Shown: positions 1-6,339 of the stretch, piece after piece | Layout: each line of letters opens with the position of its first letter | Position numbering within the stretch: the first letter of the stretch is position 1 | Source of the DNA: Pseudomonadota bacterium | GTDB taxonomy: Bacteria; Pseudomonadota; Alphaproteobacteria; Rhizobiales; Rhizobiaceae | Assembly: GCA_023451915.1 (NCBI GenBank) | Contig: JAEXXS010000075.1 | Coordinates: 1-6,339 of the forward strand | DNA length: 6,339 nt | Direction: 5' to 3' | Notes under the pieces: generated by a model | Database searches by the model: none | Told to the model about the DNA's origin: nothing | The model's input: the letters and a program-made list of their open reading frames with translations, nothing else | Position numbers and translations under genes: made by a program

Positions 1-1318
1 TCACCAGCGGCAGTAATTCATCGGTGCTCTGCCTGTATTCGGTGTGAATTTCAACCGGCAAGGCGTTTTTAAGCACCGACATTTCAGGGCCGCCGATAAA
101 AAGTGAATTCACTTCGGCATCCACGATGGGCCGTGCGAGGTCGGCATGCAGCTTTCCAGACTGGCGACCGAGTTCCAGCATGTCGCCGAGAACCGCAATG
201 CGCCGCCCTTTCGGACCTTCCGGCTTCGACGACTGGAGCAATGCCAACGCCGCACGCATGGAGGTCGGATTGGCATTATAGCTTTCGTCGATCAGCGTGA
301 ACGTGCCGCCATCGGGGTGTTGCAGCACATGCTGCGCACCGCGTCCGCCTTCTGCCGAAAGCGTCGCCATGGCCATGGTCACCTTGGCGAGATCGGCGCC
401 GACGAGGTCTGAAGCGCCAAGCACCGCCAGCATGTTCTGTACGATGTGACGGCCCGGTATGCTGACCTTTACGACAGCTTCGTGATTGCCGATCTTCACC
501 GTCATGCAAGAGCAGGTCGGGTGCAGCTTGACTTCGCGCAGGCGATAATCGGCACGCGCATTTTCGCCAAAGGTCGAAATATGTTCGACGCCCGCTTTCT
601 CCGCCAGTTCTTCCAGCTGCTTGAAACGCTTGTCGTCGCGGTTCAAAAGCGCATAGCCGCCCGGAACAATACCTTCGAAAATCTCGGCCTTGGCGACCGC
701 GATTTCTTCCAGATTGGCGAAGTGGCCAAGATGCGCAGGCGCGATCAGCGTGATCAGAGCCACATGCGGACGAACCATCTTCACCAGCGGACGAATTTCG
801 TCATGATGGTTCATGCCGATTTCCAACACGCCGTAATCGGTATCGGCTGGCATGCGGGCGAGCGTCAGCGGCACACCCCAATGATTGTTGAACGACGCCA
901 CCGAAGCATGCACCTTGCCGACGCCGGACAGAACATGGCGCAGCGCTTCCTTGGTCGTCGTCTTGCCGACAGAACCCGTCACCGCGATGATCTGCGCCTT
1001 TGAGCGCGCACGCGATGCAATGCCGAGCTTGGTCAGCGCTTCCAGTACGTCTTCTACGACGATCATCGGCACTTTGAGATTGCCGAAAGCAGGCAGGCGA
1101 TGCTCAGCCACCACCAGCAGACCCGCGCCAGCCGCCATTGCAGCCGTCGCAAAGTCATGCCCGTCGAACAGGTCGCCCTTGATCGCGAAAAACGCCTCGC
1201 CCGGTTTCAGCGTGCGGCTGTCGATGGAAATGCCGGTTATACCCGGGGGAAGCGTGCCGAAGGGCCTGCCTCCCATGGCGTCAACCATATCAGCCGATGA
1301 CCAAAGCCATTCATTCAT
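1..1318 (-). CDS. murF: UDP-N-acetylmuramoyl-tripeptide--D-alanyl-D-alanine ligase MurF (3' end beyond window)
   Basis: Cytoplasmic ATP-dependent ligase that adds the D-Ala-D-Ala dipeptide to UDP-MurNAc-tripeptide, the last step of the soluble peptidoglycan precursor. I translated the minus strand from the ATG at 1318 and found 439 uninterrupted codons to the window edge. The family is usually about 460-480 residues, so only the C-terminal end is missing. Visible motifs: an N-terminal uridine-binding-type domain with [18 protein letters not shown] (residues 31-48), the Mur ligase P-loop [11 protein letters not shown] (114-124), [11 protein letters not shown] (142-152), EIGMN (166-170), APAHLGHF (193-200), AKAEIFEG with the probable carbamylated Lys210, [11 protein letters not shown] (344-354) and LGDMLELG (377-384). 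DESYNANP and LGDMLELG distinguish MurF from MurC, MurD and MurE. The ATG overlaps the murE stop as ATGA, and a strong Shine-Dalgarno lies 8 nt upstream, so this start is well supported. Translation is probably coupled to murE. Confidence 0.96.
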   Translation of the reverse strand, partial: MNEWLWSSADMVDAMGGRPFGTLPPGITGISIDSRTLKPGEAFFAIKGDLFDGHDFATAAMAAGAGLLVVAEHRLPAFGNLKVPMIVVEDVLEALTKLGIASRARSKAQIIAVTGSVGKTTTKEALRHVLSGVGKVHASVASFNNHWGVPLTLARMPADTDYGVLEIGMNHHDEIRPLVKMVRPHVALITLIAPAHLGHFANLEEIAVAKAEIFEGIVPGGYALLNRDDKRFKQLEELAEKAGVEHISTFGENARADYRLREVKLHPTCSCMTVKIGNHEAVVKVSIPGRHIVQNMLAVLGASDLVGADLAKVTMAMATLSAEGGRGAQHVLQHPDGGTFTLIDESYNANPTSMRAALALLQSSKPEGPKGRRIAVLGDMLELGRQSGKLHADLARPIVDAEVNSLFIGGPEMSVLKNALPVEIHTEYRQSTDELLPLV

Positions 1319-2781
1319 CCCTGACGCTCCTCCAGACGAGCGGCCAGTGCGGCTGCAACTTCCGCATGATCGGAGAATGGCAGGGTAATACTGCCCACGA
1401 TCTGGCCTTCCTCATGTCCCTTGCCCGCAACCACCAGCGTGTCGCCCGGCATCATCATCGACACAGCCGTGAAGATCGCTTCGCGGCGATCGCCAATTTC
1501 AGTCGCACCGTTGGCCGCAGCCATGATTTCCGAACGGATTTGCGCTGGAACTTCCGAACGCGGATTGTCGTCGGTGACGATCACCACATCGGCAAGACGC
1601 GCGGCAATTTCGCCCATGATCGGGCGTTTGCCCTTGTCGCGATCACCGCCGCAGCCGAACACGACGATCACGCGACCGGTGGTGAAGGGCCGAACCGAAG
1701 TCAGAACATTTTCAAGCGCTTCCGGCTTATGCGCATAATCGACATAGGCCGGTGCGCCATCTTCGGTCGCACCCACCAGATCGAGACGGCCCGGCGCGCC
1801 CTTCAGGCGTTCCAATGCGCGCATGGCGGCGGCGGCAGGCACGCCCGTAACCATGGCGAGACCAGCGGCAACCAGCGCATTCGCCACCTGGAAATCACCG
1901 GCCAGCGGCAGCTCGATTTCAAAGATTTCGTCGCCGATGCGCACTTCAACATGCTGGCGGAAACGCTCATGCTCAACGCGCTTCAAATTGATGAAATTGC
2001 CCTTGCGGCCAACGGTCTTGACGTCACAACCGGCAGCGGTGGCCGCATCGATCGCCTGTTGCGAAAAATGATCGTCGGAAAAGATGATCGCAGGCGCACC
2101 CTTCGGCAGCAGCGTATCGAACAGGCGCATCTTCGCGCCAAGATATTCCTCGATGGTCGCGTGATAATCCATATGGTCGCGACCAAGATTGGTGAAAGCG
2201 CCAGCGGCCAGTTTCACGCCGTCGAGACGACGCTGGTCAAGCCCATGCGAGGAGGCTTCCATCGCAGCATGGGTCACGCCCTCGTCGGCCAGTTCAGCCA
2301 GAACGCGCTGCAGCTCTACCGGATCGGGTGTCGTCAGCGAATTATAGTCGCTGCGAGTCGGCGAAAACACGCCCGTCGTGCCGATATTGGCAGCGGGAAA
2401 ACCTGCATAGGCCCAAATCTGACGCGTGAAGGACGCAACCGAGGTTTTGCCACTGGTGCCCGTGACGGCAACCATGATTTCAGGCTGCTTGCCATAAAAC
2501 TGTGCCGCGGCGGTTGCCAGCGCGTGACGCGGATCGTCTACATGCAGAACCGGAACGCTGGCATTCTCGATGGCCGCATCCTTGGCGGCAATCACGGCAG
2601 CTGCCCCGCGTTTAATCGCATCGGCAGCAAATGCCGCCCCATCCGCCTTCACGCCTTTGAGCGCCGCGAAGAGAAAACCGCGTTCGACCTTGCGAGAATC
2701 CGAGGTCACGCCCGTGATTTCCACCTCACCATCGGTGCCGGAGGCCAGTTCCTTAAAAAGAGCGATTTCCTTCAGTTTCAT
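1315..2781 (-). CDS. murE: UDP-N-acetylmuramoyl-L-alanyl-D-glutamate--2,6-diaminopimelate ligase MurE
   Basis: Cytoplasmic ATP-dependent ligase adding meso-diaminopimelate to UDP-MurNAc-L-Ala-D-Glu. From the ATG at 2781 it has 488 codons, normal for the family. Domains in order: UDP-substrate domain with [13 protein letters not shown] (26-38); central ATPase with P-loop TGTSGKTS (107-114), TTPDP (150-154), EASSHGLDQ (175-183), [11 protein letters not shown] (197-207) and Lys217 in GAKMRLF, the expected carbamylated lysine; C-terminal domain with YAHKP (349-353), [13 protein letters not shown] (375-387), DNPR (405-408) and GKGHE (454-458). DNPR is the signature of the mDAP-adding type, as opposed to the lysine-adding type. 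The frame can be extended to a TTG at 2814, but I prefer ATG 2781, because related rhizobial MurE proteins begin MK(L/I) at this point as I recall them. Neither start has a strong ribosome site. It ends overlapping murF by 4 nt. Confidence 0.96.
   Translation of the reverse strand: MKLKEIALFKELASGTDGEVEITGVTSDSRKVERGFLFAALKGVKADGAAFAADAIKRGAAAVIAAKDAAIENASVPVLHVDDPRHALATAAAQFYGKQPEIMVAVTGTSGKTSVASFTRQIWAYAGFPAANIGTTGVFSPTRSDYNSLTTPDPVELQRVLAELADEGVTHAAMEASSHGLDQRRLDGVKLAAGAFTNLGRDHMDYHATIEEYLGAKMRLFDTLLPKGAPAIIFSDDHFSQQAIDAATAAGCDVKTVGRKGNFINLKRVEHERFRQHVEVRIGDEIFEIELPLAGDFQVANALVAAGLAMVTGVPAAAAMRALERLKGAPGRLDLVGATEDGAPAYVDYAHKPEALENVLTSVRPFTTGRVIVVFGCGGDRDKGKRPIMGEIAARLADVVIVTDDNPRSEVPAQIRSEIMAAANGATEIGDRREAIFTAVSMMMPGDTLVVAGKGHEEGQIVGSITLPFSDHAEVAAALAARLEERQG
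1327..1333 (-). promoter_or_regulatory. Ribosome binding site of murF inside the murE 3' end
   Basis: Read on the minus strand this is GGAGGAG, a near-perfect anti-16S match, 8 nt before the murF ATG at 1318. It lies within the last codons of murE. It decides the murF start and, with the ATGA overlap, indicates coupled translation. Confidence 0.8.
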
Positions 2782-2829
2782 GGCAATCAAATCCAAATTT
2801 CGTTGCGTATCCAAGCTATGCTGCGCGAA

Positions 2830-4650
2830 TCAGTCGTATTCGTTGGAAACCATTGCTGGCGGCAATTCCTGTTTTAAATCAGGCCCGCCGCTCATATTGC
2901 TCACGGTTGCCGGTTGTGCATCCAGCTCGAAGTCAGGTTTGACGCCGAGGAATGATGCCGAACGGCTGATGATTTCGTAGACCATCGGCGCAGCATTGAA
3001 GCCCGCAGTCGCGCCGAATTTGCCCTGTTCCGGCTTCGGCTCATCGATGATGGTCAGCACGACATAGGCCGGATCTTCGATCGGGAACGAGGCAAGGAAG
3101 GCGTTAAAGCGCGAATCCTTCGAATAGCGACCGTGAACCACCTTTTCAGCCGTACCCGTCTTTCCACCGACGCGATAGCCCGGAACGGCCGCGCGCTTGC
3201 CCGAACCGCCGGGCGCCGTGGCGTTGAGGCGATAGAGATAACGCATATCAGCAGAAACTTGTGGATGAACGACCTGCTTCTCGCCAAGGGCCGCCGTTTC
3301 GGCCTGTGTGCGCATCAGGAAGGTCGGGTTGAACAGCTTGCCGCCATTCATCAGCGCTGCCGCACCCACTGCCGTCTGCAACGGGGTCGTCATCATGCCG
3401 TGACCGAATGAGATGGTCATCGAATGGACCTTCTTCCAGACACGCGGCTCGACCGGACGCGCCACTTCCGGCAATTCCGTCTGCATGCGGTCGAGGAGGC
3501 CCATCTTCTTGAGGAAGGCACGATGGCCCTCGATGCCGACCGCATCGGCTTCACGACCGGAACCGATATTCGACGAATAGATGAAGACTTCCGGGAGCGT
3601 CAGCCAGCGGCCCTTGCCGTGGAAGTCGCGGATGGTCTGGCGACCGAACACCAGCGGACGCGTGGCATCGAGCTTCGACTGCAAGGTGAACTTGCCGGAA
3701 TCGAGCGCCATCGCCGTGGTGAAGGTCTTGATGGTCGAGCCCATTTCATAGGTGCCCGCCGACATGCGGTTGAGGCGGTCCTTGTCGAGTGCGTTGACCG
3801 GATTGTTCGGATCGAAATCCGGCACCGAAGCCATGGCGATGACTTCACCGGTCTTGATATTCAAAACGACGGCGCCTGCGGCAATGGCGCGATAGCGTTC
3901 CATGGCCTTGACCAGTACGTCGCGCATAATGTGCTGCACACGAATATCAATGGACAGGCGCACCGGCTCAAGCGACTGACCGGTCGCAAGACCGGCAAGA
4001 CGAAGATCGGTCAGGCCCTGGCTGTCGATATATTTTTCCATACCGGCAATGCCCTGGTTATCGACATTGACGAGACCCAGAATATGCGATGCAGTCGGGC
4101 CGCCTGGATAGAAACGGCGCTTTTCCGTGCGGAAACCGATGCCCGGCACGCCCAGCGCCATGATCTGGCTCTGCTGCTTCGGCGTCAGGCCGCGCTTGAC
4201 CCAGACGAAGCCAGCACCGCTCTTCAGACGCTTATAGGTCGCTTCCCAATCCAAATCGGGCAGCACCGTCGACAGCATTTCGATGGTTTCATCGGGATCG
4301 ACGATCTTGCGCGGTTCTGCATAAAGCGAAGCCGTGTTGATGTCGGTCGCAAGAATTTCGCCGTTGCGGTCGAGAATATCCGGGCGCGAGGCAAGCTGGT
4401 GTACGGCTGGGCCGGAGGCGTCTTCATCCTCACCGCCGATCATGCCGAAATAGACGAGCTTGCCGCCAATCACGCCATAAATGCCGACGAAGCAGGCAAT
4501 CGCCATCCACAAGCGGTTGCGTGCACGATTGCCGTGCTTTTTACGCGACCCGACAAAAGCCATGTTGCCAGCCAGCTTTTCATCGCCGACCGGCTCCTGA
4601 CCGTCCATCGCATTTTTGTTCTTTTTGGAGAGACCGAGTTTCAGCCGCAT
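2830..4650 (-). CDS. ftsI: Peptidoglycan D,D-transpeptidase FtsI (penicillin-binding protein 3)
   Basis: Septal class B penicillin-binding protein, a bitopic inner-membrane enzyme that crosslinks peptide stems during division; target of beta-lactams. 606 residues. A basic cytoplasmic N-terminus of about 45 residues is followed by one membrane segment (about 47-70). The PBP dimerisation/pedestal domain starts at RPDILDRNGEILATDI (89-104) and includes RRFYPGG (178-184) and LG(L)VN-type residues near 191-195. The penicillin-binding domain has all three catalytic motifs: STIK with nucleophile Ser305 and Lys308, SSN (359-361) and KTGT (497-500). The DRNGEILATD version of the pedestal motif is typical of rhizobial FtsI as far as I recall. 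There are no C-terminal PASTA domains. The ATG lies 2 nt after the ftsL stop with only a weak ribosome site, suggesting reinitiation from ftsL. Together with the transmembrane anchor and the position after ftsL, this supports FtsI over other class B PBPs. Confidence 0.96.
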   Translation of the reverse strand: MRLKLGLSKKNKNAMDGQEPVGDEKLAGNMAFVGSRKKHGNRARNRLWMAIACFVGIYGVIGGKLVYFGMIGGEDEDASGPAVHQLASRPDILDRNGEILATDINTASLYAEPRKIVDPDETIEMLSTVLPDLDWEATYKRLKSGAGFVWVKRGLTPKQQSQIMALGVPGIGFRTEKRRFYPGGPTASHILGLVNVDNQGIAGMEKYIDSQGLTDLRLAGLATGQSLEPVRLSIDIRVQHIMRDVLVKAMERYRAIAAGAVVLNIKTGEVIAMASVPDFDPNNPVNALDKDRLNRMSAGTYEMGSTIKTFTTAMALDSGKFTLQSKLDATRPLVFGRQTIRDFHGKGRWLTLPEVFIYSSNIGSGREADAVGIEGHRAFLKKMGLLDRMQTELPEVARPVEPRVWKKVHSMTISFGHGMMTTPLQTAVGAAALMNGGKLFNPTFLMRTQAETAALGEKQVVHPQVSADMRYLYRLNATAPGGSGKRAAVPGYRVGGKTGTAEKVVHGRYSKDSRFNAFLASFPIEDPAYVVLTIIDEPKPEQGKFGATAGFNAAPMVYEIISRSASFLGVKPDFELDAQPATVSNMSGGPDLKQELPPAMVSNEYD

Positions 4651-4652
4651 GA

Positions 4653-5057
4653 TCAGTGCTTTGCCCCGCTCTTCTTCTTGATGCTGCCCGTGGTGATCTT
4701 GTCCTGTTCGAGGACGCCGCTTGCCACCAGTTCATCCGTGCCGGAGATGATTTTCTGGATGTCGTCCAGCGGACGCTCCGGAATATCGGCAGCACTGAGG
4801 ATAAGCTGCTCGGCCACGATCGGCTGCAGGTTGAGTTCTTTTTCATAGACGCCGGTGAGGCTTTGCAACCGGCCCGGCTGCGTCATCAGCGCCCAGTCCG
4901 CCCGCAGCAACGTAATCGTATCGCGCTCGGAATTGATCTGGCGCGTCAGCTTGGCGATGACCGCGATCTGTTTTTCGGCGTCATACTTGATGGTGTAGGT
5001 GACAGCTGCTGCCACCAACATCGCCGCAATCATGATGAGATCAAAAGTACGCAGCAC
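4653..5057 (-). CDS. ftsL: Cell division protein FtsL
   Basis: Small bitopic divisome protein; in known systems FtsL pairs with FtsB (DivIC) and activates the FtsW/FtsI septal synthase. 134 residues. A hydrophobic segment (about 5-22, rich in Ile, Met, Ala, Val) sits almost at the N-terminus, so the cytoplasmic tail is minimal. A heptad-like, charged stretch follows (about 25-60, YDAEKQIAVIAKLTRQINSE) and fits the periplasmic coiled coil, then LQSLTGVYEKELNLQPI, resembling the usual FtsL end of the coil. The C-terminal tail from about residue 95 is longer than in E. coli FtsL and ends in a basic KKKSGAKH. Sequence similarity across FtsL families is low, so the call rests on topology, size and its slot between rsmH and ftsI. 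The start is GTG at 5057, with CGGAG 8 nt upstream and a 4-nt gap after the rsmH stop. Confidence 0.88.
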   Translation of the reverse strand: MLRTFDLIMIAAMLVAAAVTYTIKYDAEKQIAVIAKLTRQINSERDTITLLRADWALMTQPGRLQSLTGVYEKELNLQPIVAEQLILSAADIPERPLDDIQKIISGTDELVASGVLEQDKITTGSIKKKSGAKH

Positions 5058-5061
5058 TCGT

Positions 5062-6105
5062 TCAACTCCGGCTCAGTTCATGCGTTTCAGGCAATTTGGG
5101 CAGCCCGAACAGCGAAAGATCATCTTCAAGCGGCGGATTTACCGTCCGCAGTCCGGCACGCAGCTTCGCCGAGCGCGCACGTGGATTGCTGGCTTCTTCC
5201 TCCGGCGTCGGCCCGACAGCGCCTTTGACAGCGGGCGTAAAACTCGGCTGACGAACATGCGTTTCGGGCATGTGCCGCGAACCCGCGCTGCCGCCTGCGC
5301 GATCCGCGAAATAGCGTTTCACCATGCGATCTTCGAGCGAATGGAATGTCACCACCACCAGCCGTCCGCCGGGCTTCAAAACCTGTTCGGCGGCCAAAAG
5401 CGCGCGGGCCAGTTCGCCTAACTCGTCATTCACATAGATGCGCAGCGCCTGAAACACGCGCGTCGCTGGATGGATCGCCACTTTGGGGTTGCGCCCGACC
5501 AGCGATTCAATCGCATTGGCGAGATCAAGCGTGCGGGTGAAAGGCTGCGCCTCGCGGCGCTTTTCGATCATCCGCGCGATGCGCCCAGCATGACGCTCTT
5601 CGCCGAGAAAATTGAAGATGCGCGCCAGATCGCCCATTTTTAGACGATTGACGACATCGGCAGCACTGGGCCCCTTGCTGGACATGCGCATGTCGAGAGG
5701 CCCATCCTTCTGGAAAGAGAAGCCGCGCTCAGCTTCATCGATCTGCATCGACGAAACACCGATATCGAGCACAACGCCATCCACTTTGCTGCCTGCTCCC
5801 TTCACTTGCGCGACCGCTGAATCCAGCGCCGAAAACCGGCTTTCCACCAGATGCAGACGCCCCGGAAACTGCTTTTCCATGGCGCGTCCGGCTTCGATGG
5901 CCGTCGGATCGCGATCAATCGCGATTACTTCGGCCCCTTCATCCAAAATGCGACGGGTGTAGCCGCCCGCCCCGAAGGTGCCGTCGACGATGACTTCGCC
6001 GGGCTTGGGCTTGAGCGCGTCAATCACCTCGGAAATCAACACCGGAACGTGACGGACTTCAGCCCCTTCGGCTTGAGATTTGTCTCCGCCGAGGCTCGCC
6101 ATCAT
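5062..6105 (-). CDS. rsmH: 16S rRNA (cytosine(1402)-N(4))-methyltransferase RsmH (MraW)
   Basis: SAM-dependent methyltransferase that modifies N4 of C1402 in the 16S rRNA P-site region; by family convention the second gene of the mra cluster, after mraZ. 347 residues, slightly longer than E. coli RsmH (about 313) because of an N-terminal extension and a C-terminal tail. Motifs: [13 protein letters not shown] (19-31), SAM-binding [11 protein letters not shown] (40-50), IDRDPTAI (63-70), [12 protein letters not shown] (112-123), [15 protein letters not shown] (127-141), [16 protein letters not shown] (163-178), [19 protein letters not shown] (214-232), [15 protein letters not shown] (247-260) and [11 protein letters not shown] (308-318). 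All the usual RsmH blocks are present and in order. Two consecutive ATGs (6105 and 6102) both fit the upstream AAAGGAA; the protein could begin MMASLGG or MASLGG. ftsL follows after 4 nt. Confidence 0.96.
   Translation of the reverse strand: MMASLGGDKSQAEGAEVRHVPVLISEVIDALKPKPGEVIVDGTFGAGGYTRRILDEGAEVIAIDRDPTAIEAGRAMEKQFPGRLHLVESRFSALDSAVAQVKGAGSKVDGVVLDIGVSSMQIDEAERGFSFQKDGPLDMRMSSKGPSAADVVNRLKMGDLARIFNFLGEERHAGRIARMIEKRREAQPFTRTLDLANAIESLVGRNPKVAIHPATRVFQALRIYVNDELGELARALLAAEQVLKPGGRLVVVTFHSLEDRMVKRYFADRAGGSAGSRHMPETHVRQPSFTPAVKGAVGPTPEEEASNPRARSAKLRAGLRTVNPPLEDDLSLFGLPKLPETHELSRS
5066..5070 (-). promoter_or_regulatory. Ribosome binding site of ftsL, overlapping the rsmH 3' end
   Basis: The minus strand reads CGGAG here, 8 nt before the GTG start of ftsL at 5057. 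It lies in the last sense codons of rsmH (just before the TGA at 5062-5064). It supports the non-ATG start and implies coupling between rsmH and ftsL translation. Confidence 0.65.
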
Positions 6106-6109
6106 TCCG

Positions 6110-6116
6110 TTCCTTT
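6110..6116 (-). promoter_or_regulatory. Ribosome binding site of rsmH
   Basis: The minus strand reads AAAGGAA. Its AGGA core is 5 nt from the ATG at 6105 and 8 nt from the ATG at 6102, so it supports this start region but does not separate the two. Confidence 0.7.
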
Positions 6117-6214
6117 CCCGGGAGTTGCCCCCGCTATCCTGTGTTCTGTCTGCGGATTCCGACCATTTGTCGTCAGGGAGACGATCAGGCGGATTCGTTC
6201 GTCAGTTATCGGAT

Positions 6215-6226
6215 ATTAAGCTTAAT
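6215..6226. repeat. 12-bp perfect palindrome ATTAAGCTTAAT
   Basis: ATTAAGCTTAAT is its own reverse complement. It stands out as AT-rich within the leader and is flanked by direct copies of GTTATC (6205-6210 and 6232-6237). It has no loop, so it suits a dimeric DNA-binding protein better than an RNA hairpin. The function is not known from sequence. Confidence 0.4.
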
Positions 6227-6236
6227 GAAGCGTTAT
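6222..6236 (+). promoter_or_regulatory. Possible CtrA-type binding site (TTAA-N7-TTAT)
   Basis: TTAA (6222-6225), 7 nt, then TTAT (6233-6236) matches 7 of 8 fixed bases of the alphaproteobacterial CtrA consensus TTAA-N7-TTAA. CtrA is the cell-cycle regulator that controls some division genes in this class. The site overlaps the palindrome and lies about 120 bp upstream of the rsmH start. One site with one mismatch in AT-rich DNA can arise by chance, so this is tentative. Confidence 0.3.
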
Positions 6237-6263
6237 CCTTTATATCAGCGCACGGGAATAATG

Positions 6264-6339
6264 AGGGAGTAAGGGAGTAAGGGAGTAAGGGAGTAAGGGA
6301 GTAAGGGAGTAAGGGAGTAAGGGAGTAAGGGAGTAAGGG
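6264..6339. repeat. 8-bp tandem repeat array (AGGGAGTA)n, VNTR type, continuing past the window edge
   Basis: Nine complete, identical copies of AGGGAGTA (6264-6335) plus AGGG (6336-6339), cut by the window edge, so the true copy number is unknown. A degenerate unit CGGGAATA (6253-6260), out of register by 3 nt, borders the array on the left. Perfect identity between copies suggests recent expansion by slipped-strand mispairing. Brucella genomes are known for variable octamer arrays used in typing (HOOF-Print, unit AGGGCAGT; MLVA loci); this unit is similar but not the same. It lies about 160 bp upstream of rsmH. Confidence 0.95.

Larger units (their letters stand above)
6106..6263 (-). promoter_or_regulatory. 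Noncoding leader and putative promoter region upstream of rsmH
   Basis: No convincing gene lies here on either strand. On the minus strand all three frames coming out of the repeat array hit stops within this stretch (TAA, TGA and TGA between about 6240 and 6205), so the 3' end of an upstream gene does not reach rsmH. The right half (about 6205-6250) is AT-rich against a GC-rich background and contains TATAAA at about 6239-6244, a 12-bp palindrome and a CtrA-like site. I could not find a convincing -35/-10 pair with 16-18 bp spacing. That a promoter for rsmH and the genes after it lies here is an inference from position and base composition. Confidence 0.45.

Noticed and set aside
446..1003. 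Plus-strand open frame (185 codons) opposite murF
   Set aside because: murF is continuous with all family motifs on the other strand; the plus-strand product is unrelated to anything I recognise and rich in Arg and His.
2786..2814. Possible promoter TTGGAT-N17-TTTGAT between ftsI and murE
   Set aside because: Both hexamers are poor matches to consensus, and the spacing alone is weak evidence in a compact operon.
1297..2877. Long plus-strand open frame (526 codons) opposite murE
   Set aside because: It is antisense to a clearly functional murE, has low-complexity Arg/His-rich composition and no recognisable motif. Such frames are common shadows of GC-rich codon usage.
3424..4848. Long plus-strand open frame (474 codons) opposite ftsI and ftsL
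   Set aside because: Antisense shadow of ftsI running through into ftsL, with no recognisable domain and composition typical of a reverse-strand artefact.
6134..6166. Ten-codon minus-strand upstream ORF ([10 protein letters not shown]) in the rsmH leader
   Set aside because: No Shine-Dalgarno precedes its ATG and nothing suggests attenuation; a frame this short is expected by chance.
6170..6184. Small hairpin TCGTC-AGGGA-GACGA as possible terminator or leader structure
   Set aside because: Only 5 bp of stem and no following U-tract, so it is too weak to call as a terminator or riboswitch element.
5851..6280. Plus-strand open frames reaching from rsmH into the leader
   Set aside because: Mostly antisense to rsmH, with no good ribosome site or family motif; the 66-codon frame ends simply because the octamer unit contains TAA.
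6264..6339. CRISPR array
   Set aside because: The 8-bp units are contiguous, with no spacers and no cas genes; this is a simple tandem repeat.

Overview
The window is the 5' part of a division and cell wall (dcw/mra) gene cluster, read entirely from the minus strand. In transcription order (right to left) it holds rsmH (mraW), ftsL, ftsI, murE and the first 439 codons of murF, which runs off the left edge. Gene order, fairly high GC content and protein features point to an alphaproteobacterium of the order Hyphomicrobiales. The best fit is the Brucella/Ochrobactrum group: the RsmH and MurE N-termini resemble those I recall from that group, and octamer tandem repeats are a known trait of Brucella genomes. 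This placement rests on recognition, not on a database search.

Layout. 1-1318: murF, 3' end missing. 1315-2781: murE, overlapping murF by 4 nt. 2830-4650: ftsI (PBP3). 4653-5057: ftsL, with a GTG start. 5062-6105: rsmH. 6106-6263: noncoding leader and putative promoter region. 6264-6339: a perfect 8-bp tandem repeat (9 full copies plus half a copy) that runs off the right edge. The five genes are packed with gaps of 2-4 nt or a 4-nt overlap, apart from about 48 nt before murE. No internal terminator is visible, so they probably form one transcript.

How the genes work together. RsmH methylates 16S rRNA at C1402 and is the usual head-side member of the cluster. FtsL is a bitopic divisome protein that, with its partners, activates septal synthesis. 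FtsI is the septal transpeptidase that crosslinks new peptidoglycan. MurE adds meso-diaminopimelate and MurF adds D-Ala-D-Ala to the cytoplasmic UDP-MurNAc peptide precursor that eventually supplies FtsI.

The coding part is conventional and I found no new enzymatic system in it. The part worth a second look is the roughly 230 bp upstream of rsmH. It has an octamer array with no interruption, an AT-rich palindrome next to a CtrA-like TTAA-N7-TTAT site, and no mraZ reading frame directly before rsmH, where mraZ normally lies.
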